From Chamaecrista fasciculata (taxonomy: Eukaryota > Streptophyta > Magnoliopsida > Fabales > Fabaceae), in contig QANZ01022632.1 in assembly GCA_003254925.1 (NCBI GenBank), positions 62,001-126,000 of the forward strand: a stretch of DNA of 64,000 nucleotides. Reading direction: 5' to 3'. A model generated the notes under the pieces. The model ran no database searches. It was not told where the DNA came from and saw only the letters and a list, made by a program, of their open reading frames with translations. Every line of letters starts with the position of its first letter. Within the stretch, counting starts at the first letter, position 1. Made by a program: the position numbers and the translations under genes. Positions 1 through 12,260 of the stretch are shown one piece after another.

Positions 1-72
1 TAAGAGCAGCAACAGGCACTGCAGAAAATTTTATCAAAAGAAAAAGAAAAGGAGATAACCACTGTTTTAAAA

Positions 73-556
73 ACCGGACCGAACCGGTGGCCTAGTCCGT
101 GTTACCTGCAAAACCGTCATATTCAAGAACTGGTAAAACCGCTCAAAACCGGTGGTAAACCGTTTGAACCGGCCAAATGCTATTTTTTCGATTCTTTTAT
201 TTAATTTTTTTAGTACTTACAGGTCAAATGTTAGAGAATGTTGGTTATAAACTTAAATTTGGTAGAGAAAGTGATCATGAAATGTCACTTGATGACATTA
301 ATATTGATAAATATTATGAAAGTTGACTATATTTAAATAAATTCATGTTAGTTTACTAAACTTGTATTTATATATTAATATTATAATTATATTTTGTAAC
401 TTAATTATGGTTATTACAATTAGAATTTGATCATATTTAGGCTTTTTTTTTATTATTTTTAATTAATTTATTCGTTACTGGTTCGACCCTGGGTGAACCA
501 TTGAACCTTGAACCGGTACCTAAGTCAGTTCAAAGTCCGGTCTTGGAAACAACATA
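73..556. mobile_element. Degenerate inverted-repeat DNA transposon remnant
   Basis: The two ends are rich in ACCGG/CCGGT and are inverted relative to each other: AAAACCGGACCGAACCGG on the left, and GGTACC...AAAGTCCGGTCTTGG on the right. The AT-rich middle (about 220-330) has a short open stretch but no transposase I can name. No clear target duplication was found. It lies in an intron, or between the last visible exons, of the leftward POT1 gene. Assignment to hAT is a guess from the end sequence. Confidence 0.4.
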
Positions 557-669
557 AGACTAACTAACTGAGTATATTGATCTAAATTATGTCAAAATTA
601 TCCAGGACAAAATTAGTTACAGAACCAAAGCTCTACATATGCAGGATTGAAGAAAATGCAATATGATAC

Positions 670-3600
670 CTCTGAATGGGTGAGGACATCCATCAAGGAA
701 ACGGGCAAGACATTTTCATGGTCAACCACTGTAAGGGGTAAACCACAATCATGATCTTATCACAAAGATCCAATACATAATAATCATAAAATTAACCAAA
801 AAAAAAAAAACCAATGTTGCAAGTGCAAAACCTGTAATATTTGAAGGCCAAGGATAACACGAAAAAGGCATTCTTCCCCAATCCGTAGACACTCGCTGAT
901 CAAACCATCTGACTCAAATAAATACAAGACAGTGCATCCAAACATTAGTTTAGTGATCTATTTTCCCATCTTCTTATGAGTCAAAAGAGTTAACAACAAC
1001 CTTAGGCGATCTACTATGAGACAATCATTCTTTGGTGTATACCGAAGCTTTGTAAAAGGGGTCATTACACCATGCCATAGTCCTACACGCACTTCAATAT
1101 GCACATTTACAATTTTGACCCACTGATCAATTGCTAGAGATTGGATAAGGCTCTTCTCAACGCCTTGATCAATTGTTATCCTCAATATGGATCCAACAGT
1201 AGGAAAAGTACACAATATTTGTCTTGGCAAGGGCCCAGTTTCCAGATGTAAAGGAAGAGGATCATGCATTTCATCTTCTATCCTGTAATTCATAAAAAGA
1301 TAATCGAATTTCATTGGCCTAGAGTTATTGGGCAAGCATTTTCACTGAATCACCTCTCTGAAAACTCCACCACCCCAATAGCCTAGTGAAAAACAAAAGA
1401 TGGAAAACATAAAACAAAAGGGAAAAAACACAAAACACAGAGAGAAACAAAGGTTGATATTATTTCTGCCAGATGTTAGAAGGAAAAAGATCAATTACCA
1501 GTATGATAATTGACACCTATATTCAGTAACTTCTTGCATGTATAAAGACATAGAATGCATCATAATAGGAGAACATCACTCCATTTATTATTTTATTATG
1601 AGAATAACCTTTACCAGTAATTGAATTCAATGTGATTTTATCCAGAATTAACTTTTACAAAGGAAAAGCATTAAAAAGGCAATATAAAACTAAAATTAAA
1701 TTAACTCACTTTGCACTTATACAATTTGGGCGTGTATCAGTACCATCCCACACAAAGAGCATCCATGCATTGTTAGCAGCCTCACAGCAATGAAGTATCT
1801 TAATATGCAAAACACCAAAAAGTAAAAGTAACAGGAATGGTCACTATCATATAGTGGCTAAAATGAAAAAGTTCTATCTCTCGGTCAGCCACACAAAAGG
1901 GAGGGAAGGGATGTAAAAGGACATTCATATATATTGATAAAGCAAGGCTCAAAAGTTCAAGCTATCTTATATACTCAAAAATATACAATGGTCATTCATA
2001 ATCAAACAAAAAAATCAGAACAAGTTACCTTGCATGCCAAATTGCAGAGGTCTCCTTCCTTGATTTCTCTTAACAAAAGAAAATTACTAATATCTGCACA
2101 GCATATGCAAACAATTTACATTCATGCACATGAAATTAGCACCAAAGTAACAAGCAAGGATATGAAATTACTAGAGAAGCAAATGCTACAGATACCACAA
2201 AATCAAAAACTCCTCACATCTATTGATTTCAGCAAAGGTAATTCTCAATTGAGCTAAAGCTAAAATTCTATAAAGACATCAGAGGGACTAATACTTTGTC
2301 TAGTTTTTGAAACCCATTGTTATATAATCCACTCAGTTTTGTTGGATATAAAATTTATTTTATTTTTACTGAACCACAATGTTGCAATGCTTAACATAAT
2401 ATTCTGAGCACCATGACAACTATGTACATGTCCATATCAAGTTTGGCGTGGACTAAACAAGTTAAACGAATCTCAGCTCCCTTTAAGAAAGTTCAATGCT
2501 GCAGTCTTTCCTTTTAAAATATATTTAATACTCCAAGAATACCTTTAGAAAACTGAATATTGACCAGTGATTTTCTGAGGTTGACGATGAAATTTTTATC
2601 CACGTCTTGTAGATGAAATTTTGATGAAACTTGGTAAGGGGCAAAATCGTCAGACTCTTTCCCATACAAAGCAAAAGAGGAAAACTTTTTATTGTAAACA
2701 GCATTTACATCCCCAGCATGTGCTTTGACCTACACCCAAAAAAAAAAAAAGAAAACCGCAAGTTCATCAGATCTCGAACATAACAAAGCTTAAGATATAA
2801 AGCAACGATCAATTTTTCTTTGTCCCATAATCCACCAGTACTACATAAAATGACAATCCAATCCTGTATACATGTTAGAGCTCATATTCTACATATCTTA
2901 AAAACTACGTGAAATCAAACCCACTAACATAGGGCTCTTAAAAACTATGTTTGACAATTCCATACCACGAATAACCAAATGGAACAGAGTGCCAAAAAAA
3001 TTTTAAAAACAAAACAAAAGAGAAATAGAACAAGTTTACCTTCCTTCTGTTTAGAAGTTCAATATGGAAATCTCCTTCCCTTTTAGCAGTTATAATGATA
3101 TCAAACAGAACAATAAGTATTATAGTGATAAAATTATATTATAGTCCTTTTACTTTGATATACTAAAATGAGAGGTTTCAGATTTGGTGTATTGCCTTGA
3201 GAAGATGCATGAAATTGCTCGAGGTTACAAGTCAGTGTAAGAGATGAATGAAACCAGAAAAGTCCCAAAATCAGAGAAGTGATGCAAAAATTTAAATTTA
3301 AATCTAATGATAATAAGTCTTAATTAATAATCAGGTTCCTGGAAAGATATAGAATGGAAGTTACCTATTTGAATAGAAAATGTGTACAAAAATCCAGATT
3401 TATGCAAAAATTGAAGTTTGGAAAAAAGAATGATAATTGATAACAAATTCGGCCACAAATTTTAAATACTAAAATTGTCATTTGTAGATTAGTGTTATTT
3501 CATGTGTCTGTGTCTGTGTGTGTTTTGTTGAGGGGGAGAACTGAGAAGAGAGTTCCCATCCTTTTCCATTCTCTTTCTTCATTTTAAAATACTGACACAC

Positions 3601-4946
3601 TTTTGTTTTATTAAATATTTGAACTTTTAAAGAAATCCCATCACTAACAACATTAGGTTACTTGTTTATCTATTAACCCAACAATCAAGCAGCTCCCAAA
3701 TTCTCATGTTAGTCCCATAAGAAAAGCACAGATGAAGTCCAAGTTCAAAAAGAATTTAATGAAGAAGATGGAATGTACAAATAAGATTAAAAAAAATCGT
3801 AATAAAAAAAGTTACTGAAACTGGAAATTCAAATATTGAATTTATTAGAAGCTGAGTGTCTCTATATGACTGACTTATTAGTATTCAGTAACATAGGGCT
3901 AAATATAATTAGACATATTTTTTACAGAAAGCACTATCAGATCTACGACTAGGAATATCATTACCATAACTTTACAAAGCTGGATTATATCTCCAGCTTC
4001 AGCAACATGGGGAAGTCCTTCTGGACTTTCAGCAAAAATATTAATGGTCATCCCAGGTTGTTGATGTGATTCATCAATTACTTTTAGTGTACAGCAGTAA
4101 TCTGCAGAAATTAGTCATGTAAGCCAGATAGTTATTAGCAAGAGGAAGCAGTAGCTCATTCTAATAACTTGGAGAGACCTATAAGTCTTCCACCTCAAGC
4201 AAAAATTAAACAAACACCTAGTCCTTTCAAAGTAAGCATTTGTTATTTTAGTTAAAATTAGGATAAGTGGATAAACCATAAAGGAGCGCAAGCTCAATGT
4301 AAACAGTAAAAAGGAAAACAATGTAGCCAAACGAGCTTAACTCTTATACAACCAAGTTTAACAACCACTAAAATGTATAAGTATAAATTGAAATCAAGCT
4401 GTACACAATAGTGAAACTGGCTCAGAACGTACACCTTATAGCAAAAATTCATCAATCTACTACCAATTAACCAAATGGCAGCCGTATGTCCGGCCTTTGA
4501 TTCATCATTGCCAGTTAAAATCTGTACTGTGTAAAAAAGTTCACTCCCCAAATACTCATAAGCTCTAACAATATCCAGGAAAAAGAAAACTAACAATTCC
4601 AAAATCAGATCTTCTATGATTCACTCCTCTGAATTTCTTTGTGATTAGTAGTCTTCCTTTTTTTTGTTTTTTGGCCTTCCTCTACATGAAACAAACCGTG
4701 AAACCATGCATTTTAATCGTAACTTCAAATTGAGAGGATCCGAAATGAACCAAATCGTAACTTCAAAATTCAAAAGTATGTTTAAGCGGGAAGAACCTTA
4801 GAAGGGGAATTTTGAATTTTACCAGTGCCCCTAGTTTTCTTCGGTAAGCCGAACTCCAAGATAATAGCCATCATGCTCACTTTCTGATTCACAGATTTCA
4901 TGGCATCTCGTACAGGAAGAAATTTGTAGTGGTCACTTCTAATCAT
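670..4946 (-). CDS. POT1: Protection of telomeres 1 (POT1), 3' end outside window
   Basis: POT1 binds single-stranded telomeric DNA through OB folds and works in telomere capping or telomerase regulation in the nucleus. Eight minus-strand exons join in one frame: 4946-4823, 4101-3965, 2729-2543, 2093-2029, 1798-1710, 1282-1001, 908-832 and 728-670 (about 340 residues). Recognisable blocks, in order: VRDAMKSVNQKV and EFGLPKKTRGT (start of OB1), DESHQQPGMTINIFAE, NKKFSSFALYGKE, WMLFVWDGTDTRP, ILRITIDQGVEK, WHGVMTPFTKLRYTP (OB2), GRMPFSCYPWPS and SLMDVLTHSE. The order and exon phases match a plant POT1. Codon 1 was set at 4946 because the frame upstream is open but offers only a non-ATG start at 5048. 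Bases 18-1 may begin the next exon after a CTGCAG acceptor, but the joining exon was not found. The donor of the sixth exon (1000) reads GTTGTT, which is weak. The missing C-terminus lies left of base 1. Confidence 0.9.
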
Positions 4947-5340
4947 TTTACCCGATGTCTCTCTTCCAGAAACTTCTTTCCCTCCTAGGGTTTTCGAAGG
5001 GAGAATACTAGAATAGAATGGTCGCGTGAATTTGAACGCACTTTGCAAGCTTTTATTGTAATAATAATTACGCAGAAACCGAAATCACTAGCTTCTTGCG
5101 GAAGCTTTAAAGTTTAAACGATCTTCTCAATTTCTCAATTTCTCGAGGTCTGCTTGATGACTCTACTACCTTCATTTTCGTGTGCTGAAAATGATAAACC
5201 AAATAAGCAAAATAGTTTAACAGCTTAAGCCTTAACATATGAAGCAAAATAATAATTAATCTAAAGTGTCTGATAAAAAGATTAAAGTTCAAAGTTAATT
5301 TACAATTTGAAAGGGGATGAACACGAAGAAACATACCTCG
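4947..5340 (-). other. 5' flank and probable leader of POT1
   Basis: No coding homology was seen. The frame of exon 1 stays open to about 5048 without an ATG. This short flank separates POT1 from the fold-back element and the rightward polygalacturonase-like gene, so the two genes are divergent. Confidence 0.4.
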
Positions 5341-5809
5341 GATGAGGAATGAAGTAAAATTCTAAAGCTTTACACTCAAAGTTCAGGTAATTACATAACC
5401 AACCCAAATTTGGCCTAAGTTTGCAATCTAGTCCCTATTGAACCCGAAAAAAATTAGATTCTAAGGGGAATTGTAATAAATTTACAGAGGGCATAAAAGT
5501 TTCGAAATAAATTAAGAAAAAAAAAAGATGAAGATAATTTTTCAAATTCCACTTAAGGTGGAATTGATTTTTTTTTTTGAAAAAAAAAGCACATCATAAA
5601 ATTCAAATTATCAAGAATTTTCATCCAAACAAATAATTTTGTTTTGGAATAATTTAAATACCTACAAAATATACTTCCTTCCTAAATTTACTTCATCCGA
5701 ACACAACTTAAATGTTTGTCATTATATCGTTATAGAAAATTACATCCAAAATTTGATCTAAATTTCCTTGAATAGATTAACTTATTATAAAGCATCCTAC
5801 TTTATATTA

Positions 5810-6340
5810 GGGTAAATTACATTTGAGTACCGTGTAGTTTGACCTCATTTCACTTTGATACCTTGTGATTTAAAACGTGATACTTTGGTACCTTGAGGTC
5901 TCTATCGTTGCCGTTTTGGTAACCTGAACAATTTTTCGTTAGTTTTGAACGAAATTTGGCACGTTACATGCACGTGCGCTCACTAAAACTCAATTTTGTC
6001 CAACATTTTACCATAATAAAGATCAAAAACATGCTTTTTTAAAGTTTTTGAATGATTTCGGTGTTGGATGCTAAGAAAGTTTTGAGAGAATTCAGAGATA
6101 GGTTTCGAAAAGCATGTATTTAATCTTTATTGTTGAGGCAAAATGTTGGATAAAATTGAGTTTTAGTGAACCAACGTGCAAGTCACGTGCCAACTTAGGT
6201 CCAAAACTAACGAAAAAATACTTTAGGGTACCAAAAGGGTAACGGTGGAGACCTCAATGTGTCAAAATATCATGTTTTAAACCACAAAATACCAAAATGA
6301 AATGCGGTCAAACCACATGGTAATAAAGTGTAGTTTACCC
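5810..6340. mobile_element. Fold-back MITE, GGGTAAATTAC ends
   Basis: Two long arms are inverted copies of each other. The left end reads GGGTAAATTACATTTGAGTA and the right end TAAAGTGTAGTTTACCC. The same end type recurs at 25910-26879, 32303-32760 and 33318-33799. The copy at 25910 has a 9-base target duplication, which suggests a Mutator-like family; no clear duplication was seen here. It holds no open reading frame of note. Confidence 0.6.
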
Positions 6341-6542
6341 TTTTTGTTTATAACCCTTATAGGCTATAGGTGGCCCAAAAAATTTCGGGCCCAAATTGAT
6401 AAGTTCAACGACAATGTGTAAATTACCCCATAAAGGACATGAATTAGCATCACCTAATTATAATATAAACTTGACCAGAAAAATAGAATCACTAATAACA
6501 AATTAACAATCTGCGAGACTGTCTGTGACCACAAAAAACATC

Positions 6543-6550
6543 TATAAATA
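6543..6550 (+). promoter_or_regulatory. Candidate TATA box of the polygalacturonase-like gene
   Basis: TATAAATA lies about 113 bases upstream of the chosen ATG at 6663, a usual distance for a short plant leader. There is no transcript evidence. Confidence 0.45.
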
Positions 6551-6662
6551 CATACAAATAAAATCCTCCAATATGCCCTTTGTACCTGTAAAAAAACACA
6601 CACAAAATTAAAAAAAAAATTAATTACACCAAAAGCATCATTAGGGCTTTCTGGGTGCAATA

Positions 6663-9600
6663 ATGGGCATCATGGCGATGAGGGCTTATGTTTCTGTCGT
6701 TTTGTGCTTCGCTCTTGCGTCGTATGCAGCTGGTGAATTGGTAGTCGACGTCATGCGTTTTGGAGCCAAACCAGACGGCAAGACCGATAGCACCGCGGTA
6801 CGTAATTAAACGCTATGTCGTTTTTATTATCTTCTTGATTTGTATGTTAGGGGTATTGATTTCAAGTTTTTGATTTGTTATGATGGAAATTGGAAACTGA
6901 TTGTGTTTATTTTCTGGCAAAATGTGTATGCTAATCGGAATCTATGTATCAAAGATTTCTTGGTTTCTTCCTCTATTTTTTTGGGCCAACAAAAATTTGT
7001 CTGAAAAATTGATTAGATTTGATGGTTTTGAGTGGGTAGCTAAAAAATCAGTTTAATTACATTGATACAAAATTAGACTAATTTAAAATTTAATCGATTT
7101 AGATCGAATTAATTTATCGGTTATTGAAAAAAATCATGAAAATAAACATTTATTTTCAACAACAAATTGAATAAAAATAATAATTCAATAGAGAACATTC
7201 ATAACTAATATTCTCACTTTCTATGAGTGTAAAATACATATATATATTTTTAGAATAAATTTATGATTTTGTCTTTAAAAGATGAAAAAAATTTCAATTT
7301 AGTCCTTAAAAATAAAACTAAAATTTAGTCTGCAAAAGATACAATTACAATCATTTGGATTATTTGGTCAACACTCAAATTGATTTCAAAATTCTAGGGT
7401 AGATTTCAAATTGGTCAAACATGATTCCATATATAATTTTCATTTGTGGTCCAAAACTACTCAAAGAGTCATATCTCTTTCATTTCAAGTTTGAATATGA
7501 TAAATTCAGAGTTACAAGATGCTTTTGACTAGTTATTTCTTTATTTATTTGGGATTGTCAGCAAATAAAGTCAAATCTGGTATCAAGAGTGGGTTGATTA
7601 TTTCACGAATAAATGAGTGGGGTTGGTTATATCTCTCTTGTTTCAAGTCTGAATACAATGAGATCATAATTAAATTTTACTGTTGAGGAGTTTTCTCTAA
7701 CCAGTTGAGATCACCAGCAAAAATGAGGCCAAATCGCAAAATTGGATTTATGACTACAAACGAAAAATCATGAAAACATATAAGACCAATTTAACACCAA
7801 TAGAACATTTAGGACCAATTTGAAGTCTATATTGTACTTTTTGGACCAATCTGAGTATTTGACATTTTGTTCAGGTACTAACTCAAATAAATTTAACGAC
7901 AAATCTTATGTGATTGTAAATTTTGTTGGCATTGATGTTAGAAAATCATATTTGTCGTTAAATTTGAATTAGCATCTTAGTAAAACGCCCAAATTGATAG
8001 GAATTGCATCTTTTAAGGTACTGATTTTATAATTTCATCTTTTAAGTGACTAAATTGATAAATTTGTTATCTCTTAGGAATTAAATTATTAATTTGCTTA
8101 CATTTTTATTGAATGAATAAATATATAAAAATATGAATTATTACATTTGATGGAGTAGATGAAATAATTAATCATTGGTGTATATAATTTTGTTTAGTAA
8201 ACTACATGCAAGTGCAGGCTTTCTTGCATGCATGGCAAGCAACATGCAAAACCCCATCATTATTGGGAGCAAAGCTTTTAGTGCCAAAGGGAGATTTCGT
8301 TGTGTCTTCTATGTTCTTTGCAGGGCCATGCCCTCTTGTAAAAGGAGGCATCACTATTCAAGTAGAAGGCAACATTCTTGCTCCCATGGATCCTTCTGAA
8401 TATGTTAATGGCGATTGGCTCTTCTTTCAAGATCTTAATGGAATTAAGGTCACTGGTGGTGGCACTTTTAATGCTCGTGGTTATTCCATGTGGCCAAACT
8501 ACGTTAATTGTGATGACAAAGCTAGTGATGCTAACTGTAGACCTCTCCCTAATGTAAGTCTTCTAAGTATTCATTGTTTTATATCGTTGATCGAGATAAA
8601 ATTCACTTTGATAATATAAAAGTTTTAAAAAAAATCACGATGATAAATTTTTAACTTGCTGATTAAACAATTTGAATTCTTTATAGTATTTTAGGGGTGT
8701 AATCAGTGACGGAGCCAGAAATGTTAACAAGGGGAGGCCTGAAATTTTTTTTTTAACACTAAAGGGGGTCGTTGGGATTATAATGCATACAATTAAATTA
8801 TATTAGGACTAATTTGTAGTAACTACTGAAATTTTGGGGGGGGCCGTGGCCCCAACCAGCCCCCTATCTCCGTGCCTGGGTGTAGTGCTAAAAGAGATAG
8901 AAATAGAGTAGAAAGAGAAAGTTTTATTGGAACTCACTTTCTCTCTCTACTTGTTCCTTTCTCTCTCAGCACTATAGTTATAATGCACTATAGATGATTC
9001 AAATTGTTCATTAAAAATGAGCTTAGAATTAATGATTGTGGCGTTGCAAAAAATGTTTCTTTTTGTCAAAATTTTATTAGTAAAGAAAAAATTTATTACT
9101 TCAATAATCTTGATACTTTAGGAATAAAATGACTAAGAGAAAATAATGTTAAAAGTTAATAAGAGTTAAAATAAGTTTCAATCATATTAACTTGTTTAAC
9201 TCACTTAAAAAAGTGAATTAGATTGACAAGTTTTTTGACTTATCACAATTCAATTCGTGCGAATCAATTCACTTAACTTGTGGCCTATAATGAACTGAAT
9301 TGACAAACTCATATACTTTTTTTCCCTTACCTTATTTTTTTTCATGTGTGTCCTTATTTTTGTTAGTGTGGAAAGACAAAATGAATCTTTTCATTTAAGA
9401 ATATCCAATCTATACTTGTCATCACAAATAAGTAATGTGTGTGTTTTGGAGTATTACTGTTAGGAGAACCGTTCATTTTGCGTGTGAGAGGCCTATTTTA
9501 ATTTTTTGCTTTTTTTAATCTATCCATATTTTTATAATTACTATTAGGAGCAACATAGAAGAGAGATAATGAAAATTAAATTTGTGATTGAAAAAAATCC

Positions 9601-10392
9601 ATATAAGAACTTCATCTAAGTTTTTTTTTTCAAAATTCTATTTGGTTAAATAGTTATTTTAGTCCTGAAATTATGATAAGAATTCCATTTTAGTTTTAAC
9701 ATTATTTTTTTGTTGCTCAAAATTTCACATTTCTTCATCCATTAATCCAAAATGTCATGTCATATATTTATGTTGTTATTTTTAACATAAACAACTGAGA
9801 TAACTGAACAATTTCTCTTCGATATGTGTCATAAGAAATAAGTTAATAAAGAGAAAAAGAAATATTTTTACTCTTTAAAATAAAAATCAACCATATATGA
9901 GTCCATTATCTCCAATTTATTAATAACAAGAATTTTTTTTTCTCTTTATCCATCAATTCACTTATATTATGACACATAGAGAGAGTCCAAGTTAGAAATA
10001 AAGATAGAAACTAGAAGAAATCACAATATTGTTTGAGGATCAAAACGAAATAAAAAAAAATACTTTTAGAATGAAAACGAGTATATATAATTATGATTGG
10101 CAATTGGCAGACGTTTCAATTCTACAACGTGAAAGGAGCGTTGGTAGAGAACGTGAAATCAGTGGACGCAATAGGGCACGACGTGTACATTTCTCAATCC
10201 GAAGACATTACATTCCAAGGATTCACCATGACAGCCTCTGCCGGAACTCCTAATCCCGTGGACGCAATTCGGGTGATGCCATCGTCAAAGAACATAAAGG
10301 CAGCTCAGACCACCGTCCACCACGGCACTCTGTGTGTTTCTTTGGTACGAGGGCCTGCCGATTCTGCTTTTGCCAAATCCAATTGCATCTGA
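6663..10392 (+). CDS. Truncated polygalacturonase-like protein (GH28), probably inactive
   Basis: Family members hydrolyse pectin in the cell wall. Three exons join in phase 0: 6663-6797, 8218-8553 and 10111-10392, giving about 250 residues; the family usually has about 400. A signal peptide is visible (residues 1-24, hydrophobic core VSVVLCFALASYAA), followed by the family N-terminus DVMRFGAKPDGKTDSTA, AFLHAWQATC and GGTFNARG. In the third exon the position of the conserved NTD motif reads NPVDAIRV, and the position of the GDD motif reads HGTLCVSL. The GHG and RIK motifs are absent, because the frame stops at residue 250. Splice sites are standard (GTACGT, GTAAGT; acceptors GCAG, GCAG). The two introns are long (1.4 and 1.6 kb) and full of transposons. 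It is either a decaying pseudogene or a non-catalytic homologue; I favour decay. Confidence 0.75.
7262..8095. mobile_element. Large fold-back element in intron 1 of the polygalacturonase-like gene
   Basis: The left arm has 'tttaaaagatg' and 'caatttagtcctta' motifs whose inverted forms recur near 8000-8090 (gcatcttttaagg, atttcatcttttaag). The centre is diverged. The boundaries are approximate and no target duplication was identified. Confidence 0.4.
8665..9015. mobile_element. MITE A, interrupted by a hAT-like MITE
   Basis: Both ends carry AACAATTTGAAT in inverted orientation (about 8665 and 9003-9014). Inside, TATAGTATTTTAGGGGTGTA and the inverted purine/pyrimidine arms (AAAGAGATAGAAATAG; CTTTCTCTCTCTACTTG) match the element at 29916-30092. 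It is split by the element at 8704-8878. It lies in intron 2 of the polygalacturonase-like gene. Confidence 0.6.
8704..8878. mobile_element. Short hAT-like MITE with 8-base target duplication
   Basis: The ends are CAGTGACGGAGCC on the left and, inverted, CAGGCACGGAGAT on the right. They are flanked by GGTGTAAT (8696-8703) and GGTGTAGT (8879-8886), an 8-base duplication with one mismatch. CAGTG ends and an 8-base duplication are typical of hAT elements. It is non-coding and nested in MITE A. Confidence 0.75.
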
Positions 10393-10734
10393 TCCCCTCT
10401 GATGAACCTATTATCACCCTCCTGATTATTGGGCCTATTATCACCTTCCATTAATTCATGATGCATATATATATCATCATCATCGTCATGTATATATGTA
10501 TATTTGATTCTGAAAAGAAAAATGTTTGTTCGATCATCTCATTGATTTAATGGATTGAATCGTTGGAATAATGAGATGATCGAACAATCATTGATTTCAA
10601 AAATGTTTGTTCGATCATCTCATTGATTTAATTGGTGATATATATAATAAATGATCAATGTTCATTATTTCAAATATAAAATATATGAGAATATATAAAT
10701 ATTAAATTTATAATGGTAATAAAATGAAGAAGGA

Positions 10735-10925
10735 TGCCAACAAAGGTTGATCGAATCGGTAAGGAGTCAACTCATAACCCACAAGGTTGTGAGTTCGAAT
10801 CTCGCTGTTGATGTGAGGGCCTTGTTGGTAGGCGATCTGTAAGTACCTCTGTAAGCGCTCACAGAGTCTTGAGCCCTGCCTGGCCTTGGTGAGCCCCTGG
10901 GCCCAACTCACCTAAACATTTTTTT
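10735..10925 (+). mobile_element. tRNA-derived SINE-like copy
   Basis: The 5' part looks like a tRNA promoter region: a box A-like AATCGGTAAGGAGT, then GTGAGTTCGAATCTCG, which fits a box B. A tRNA-unrelated body (GGCGATCTGTAAGTACCTCT) follows and it ends in a T run. A minus-strand copy lies at 41095-41288 and a worn one at 45370-45548. Confidence 0.65.
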
Positions 10926-11100
10926 TATTAACTCACTTATTGAGAGTTTGAGAAATATATGAGGAAGAGATAATTTACATTAACGGTTCATATTATAAAT
11001 AATGATGAAAATTCAACGAAATTACACTTTATAGATTAAAATTGAACAAATGTAAAAATTTGAAAATAGACAAAAAAAAATTAAAATTAAAATTAAACTT

Positions 11101-11777
11101 TTTTTTTGGGCCATTCATGAACAATCATGAAAGCAAGCAGATGAGATACAAACCCGTTAAGAAAACGGGAGGGAATGAGGAGATCACCAAGGGAAAAGAA
11201 AAAAACATTACAACCCACCCTCAACTCCCAACCAAGACCCCTAGAGAGATCTGGACATGAAAACAGCTGACAACAGCAAATAATCCTCCTATTTTTCACA
11301 AGGGAGAAAAAACATACCCAGACAACACACGAGGGTATGAACAAAAAGACTCCCTTCAACAGAGCAATCTATAAAAAACGTCAGAAAAACAACAATAAAA
11401 ACATACATGAAGATCTTACATACATTCTTCAGAAAAAGATCTTCATCCATTTCAACGAATTGCTGCAGATCTGAGAACAAAACAACGAAACAAGACATCC
11501 TCTCTGAGGAAGCTTCGTCGTTGTCATCTCTTCGGCATGTAGACTCCAGATCTGATGAAGAAACAGTCCATCTTTATCACCATCATCAACAAACAAAAAA
11601 ACTCCTCTTTCTACCAAGAGGAGAAACAACCCTCTCTAAAGAGGGGAGAAAACTCTTCTAACAAGAGTAGACAAAAAAGAGGAAGAGAGGAGGAGGAAGG
11701 AGGGGCTGCCGACTGCAACCCCTCCTTGAGAGGCGACTGAGATGAAAAGAAACCCTAAAGAGAAGAGAGGGTTTTTT
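11101..11777 (-). mobile_element. Retroposed sequence with A-tail and 16-base target duplication
   Basis: Direct repeats AATTAAAATTAAACTT flank it exactly (11085-11100 and 11778-11793). On the minus strand it ends in a short A run next to the left repeat, the mark of target-primed reverse transcription. The minus strand begins with AAAACCCTCTCTTCTC, like a plant 5' leader. No long reading frame or reverse transcriptase is present, so it is a non-autonomous LINE-type copy, a long SINE-like element, or a retrocopy of a cellular transcript. Confidence 0.75.
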
Positions 11778-11999
11778 AATTAAAATTAAACTTGACCTAC
11801 TATAAATTTAAAAAGCATTTGTGCTGATTTCAGGAGATGACATTATTATTAGAACAGGGACATAATCGTCATTCCAATTCCTGAAGTTGTTCACTTGTTC
11901 TGAAAGATTTTGCCTTCCTGTAAAATTTCTCACATTGTTTGAGGTGCTTGAAAATAAAGCAGTTATATTGTAAGAAATTACTTGATTTTTTTTTATATT

Positions 12000-12260
12000 T
12001 TATTTTTATTTTATATTGTAATGATATATTGGAAGCGCTATCAAAAGAAATTAAATATGTATAATATTGATAAAAAGATATAATTTGAATAAACTAATTA
12101 TGAAAAGTATTAAAAAAATACATAAAAGTATAAATATATTTTTTTTGTTAAGTCAAGTGTGAAGAAATAATTATATTAAACTTTTTTCTCAAAGTTTTGA
12201 AGAATATTAATACCAAAGCAAGAAATTCATTTTAACATGATTCAATATTCCTTATGTTTG
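12000..12260 (+). repeat. Upstream part of a tandem duplication (copy 1)
   Basis: The block with CTATCAAAAGAAATTA, AAAAAGATATAATTTGAA and GTCAAGTGTGAAGAAATAA recurs, diverged, at about 13565-13845, just upstream of the intact RNA-editing-factor gene. Together with the gene fragment at 12682 it shows that promoter and gene were duplicated together. Confidence 0.7.

Noticed and set aside
1934..2257. Plus-strand 107-codon open frame
   Set aside because: It runs opposite to a POT1 exon (2029-2093) and its introns; a shadow.
5107..5334. Minus-strand open frame upstream of POT1
   Set aside because: It has AT-rich, random-looking composition and no homology. It lies in the POT1 5' flank.
10750..10815. 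Possible tRNA gene
   Set aside because: Box-like motifs are present but no cloverleaf can be drawn. It is the head of a SINE-like element.
11042..11740. Several overlapping frames on both strands
   Set aside because: All lie inside the retroposed sequence, with low-complexity products and no domain.
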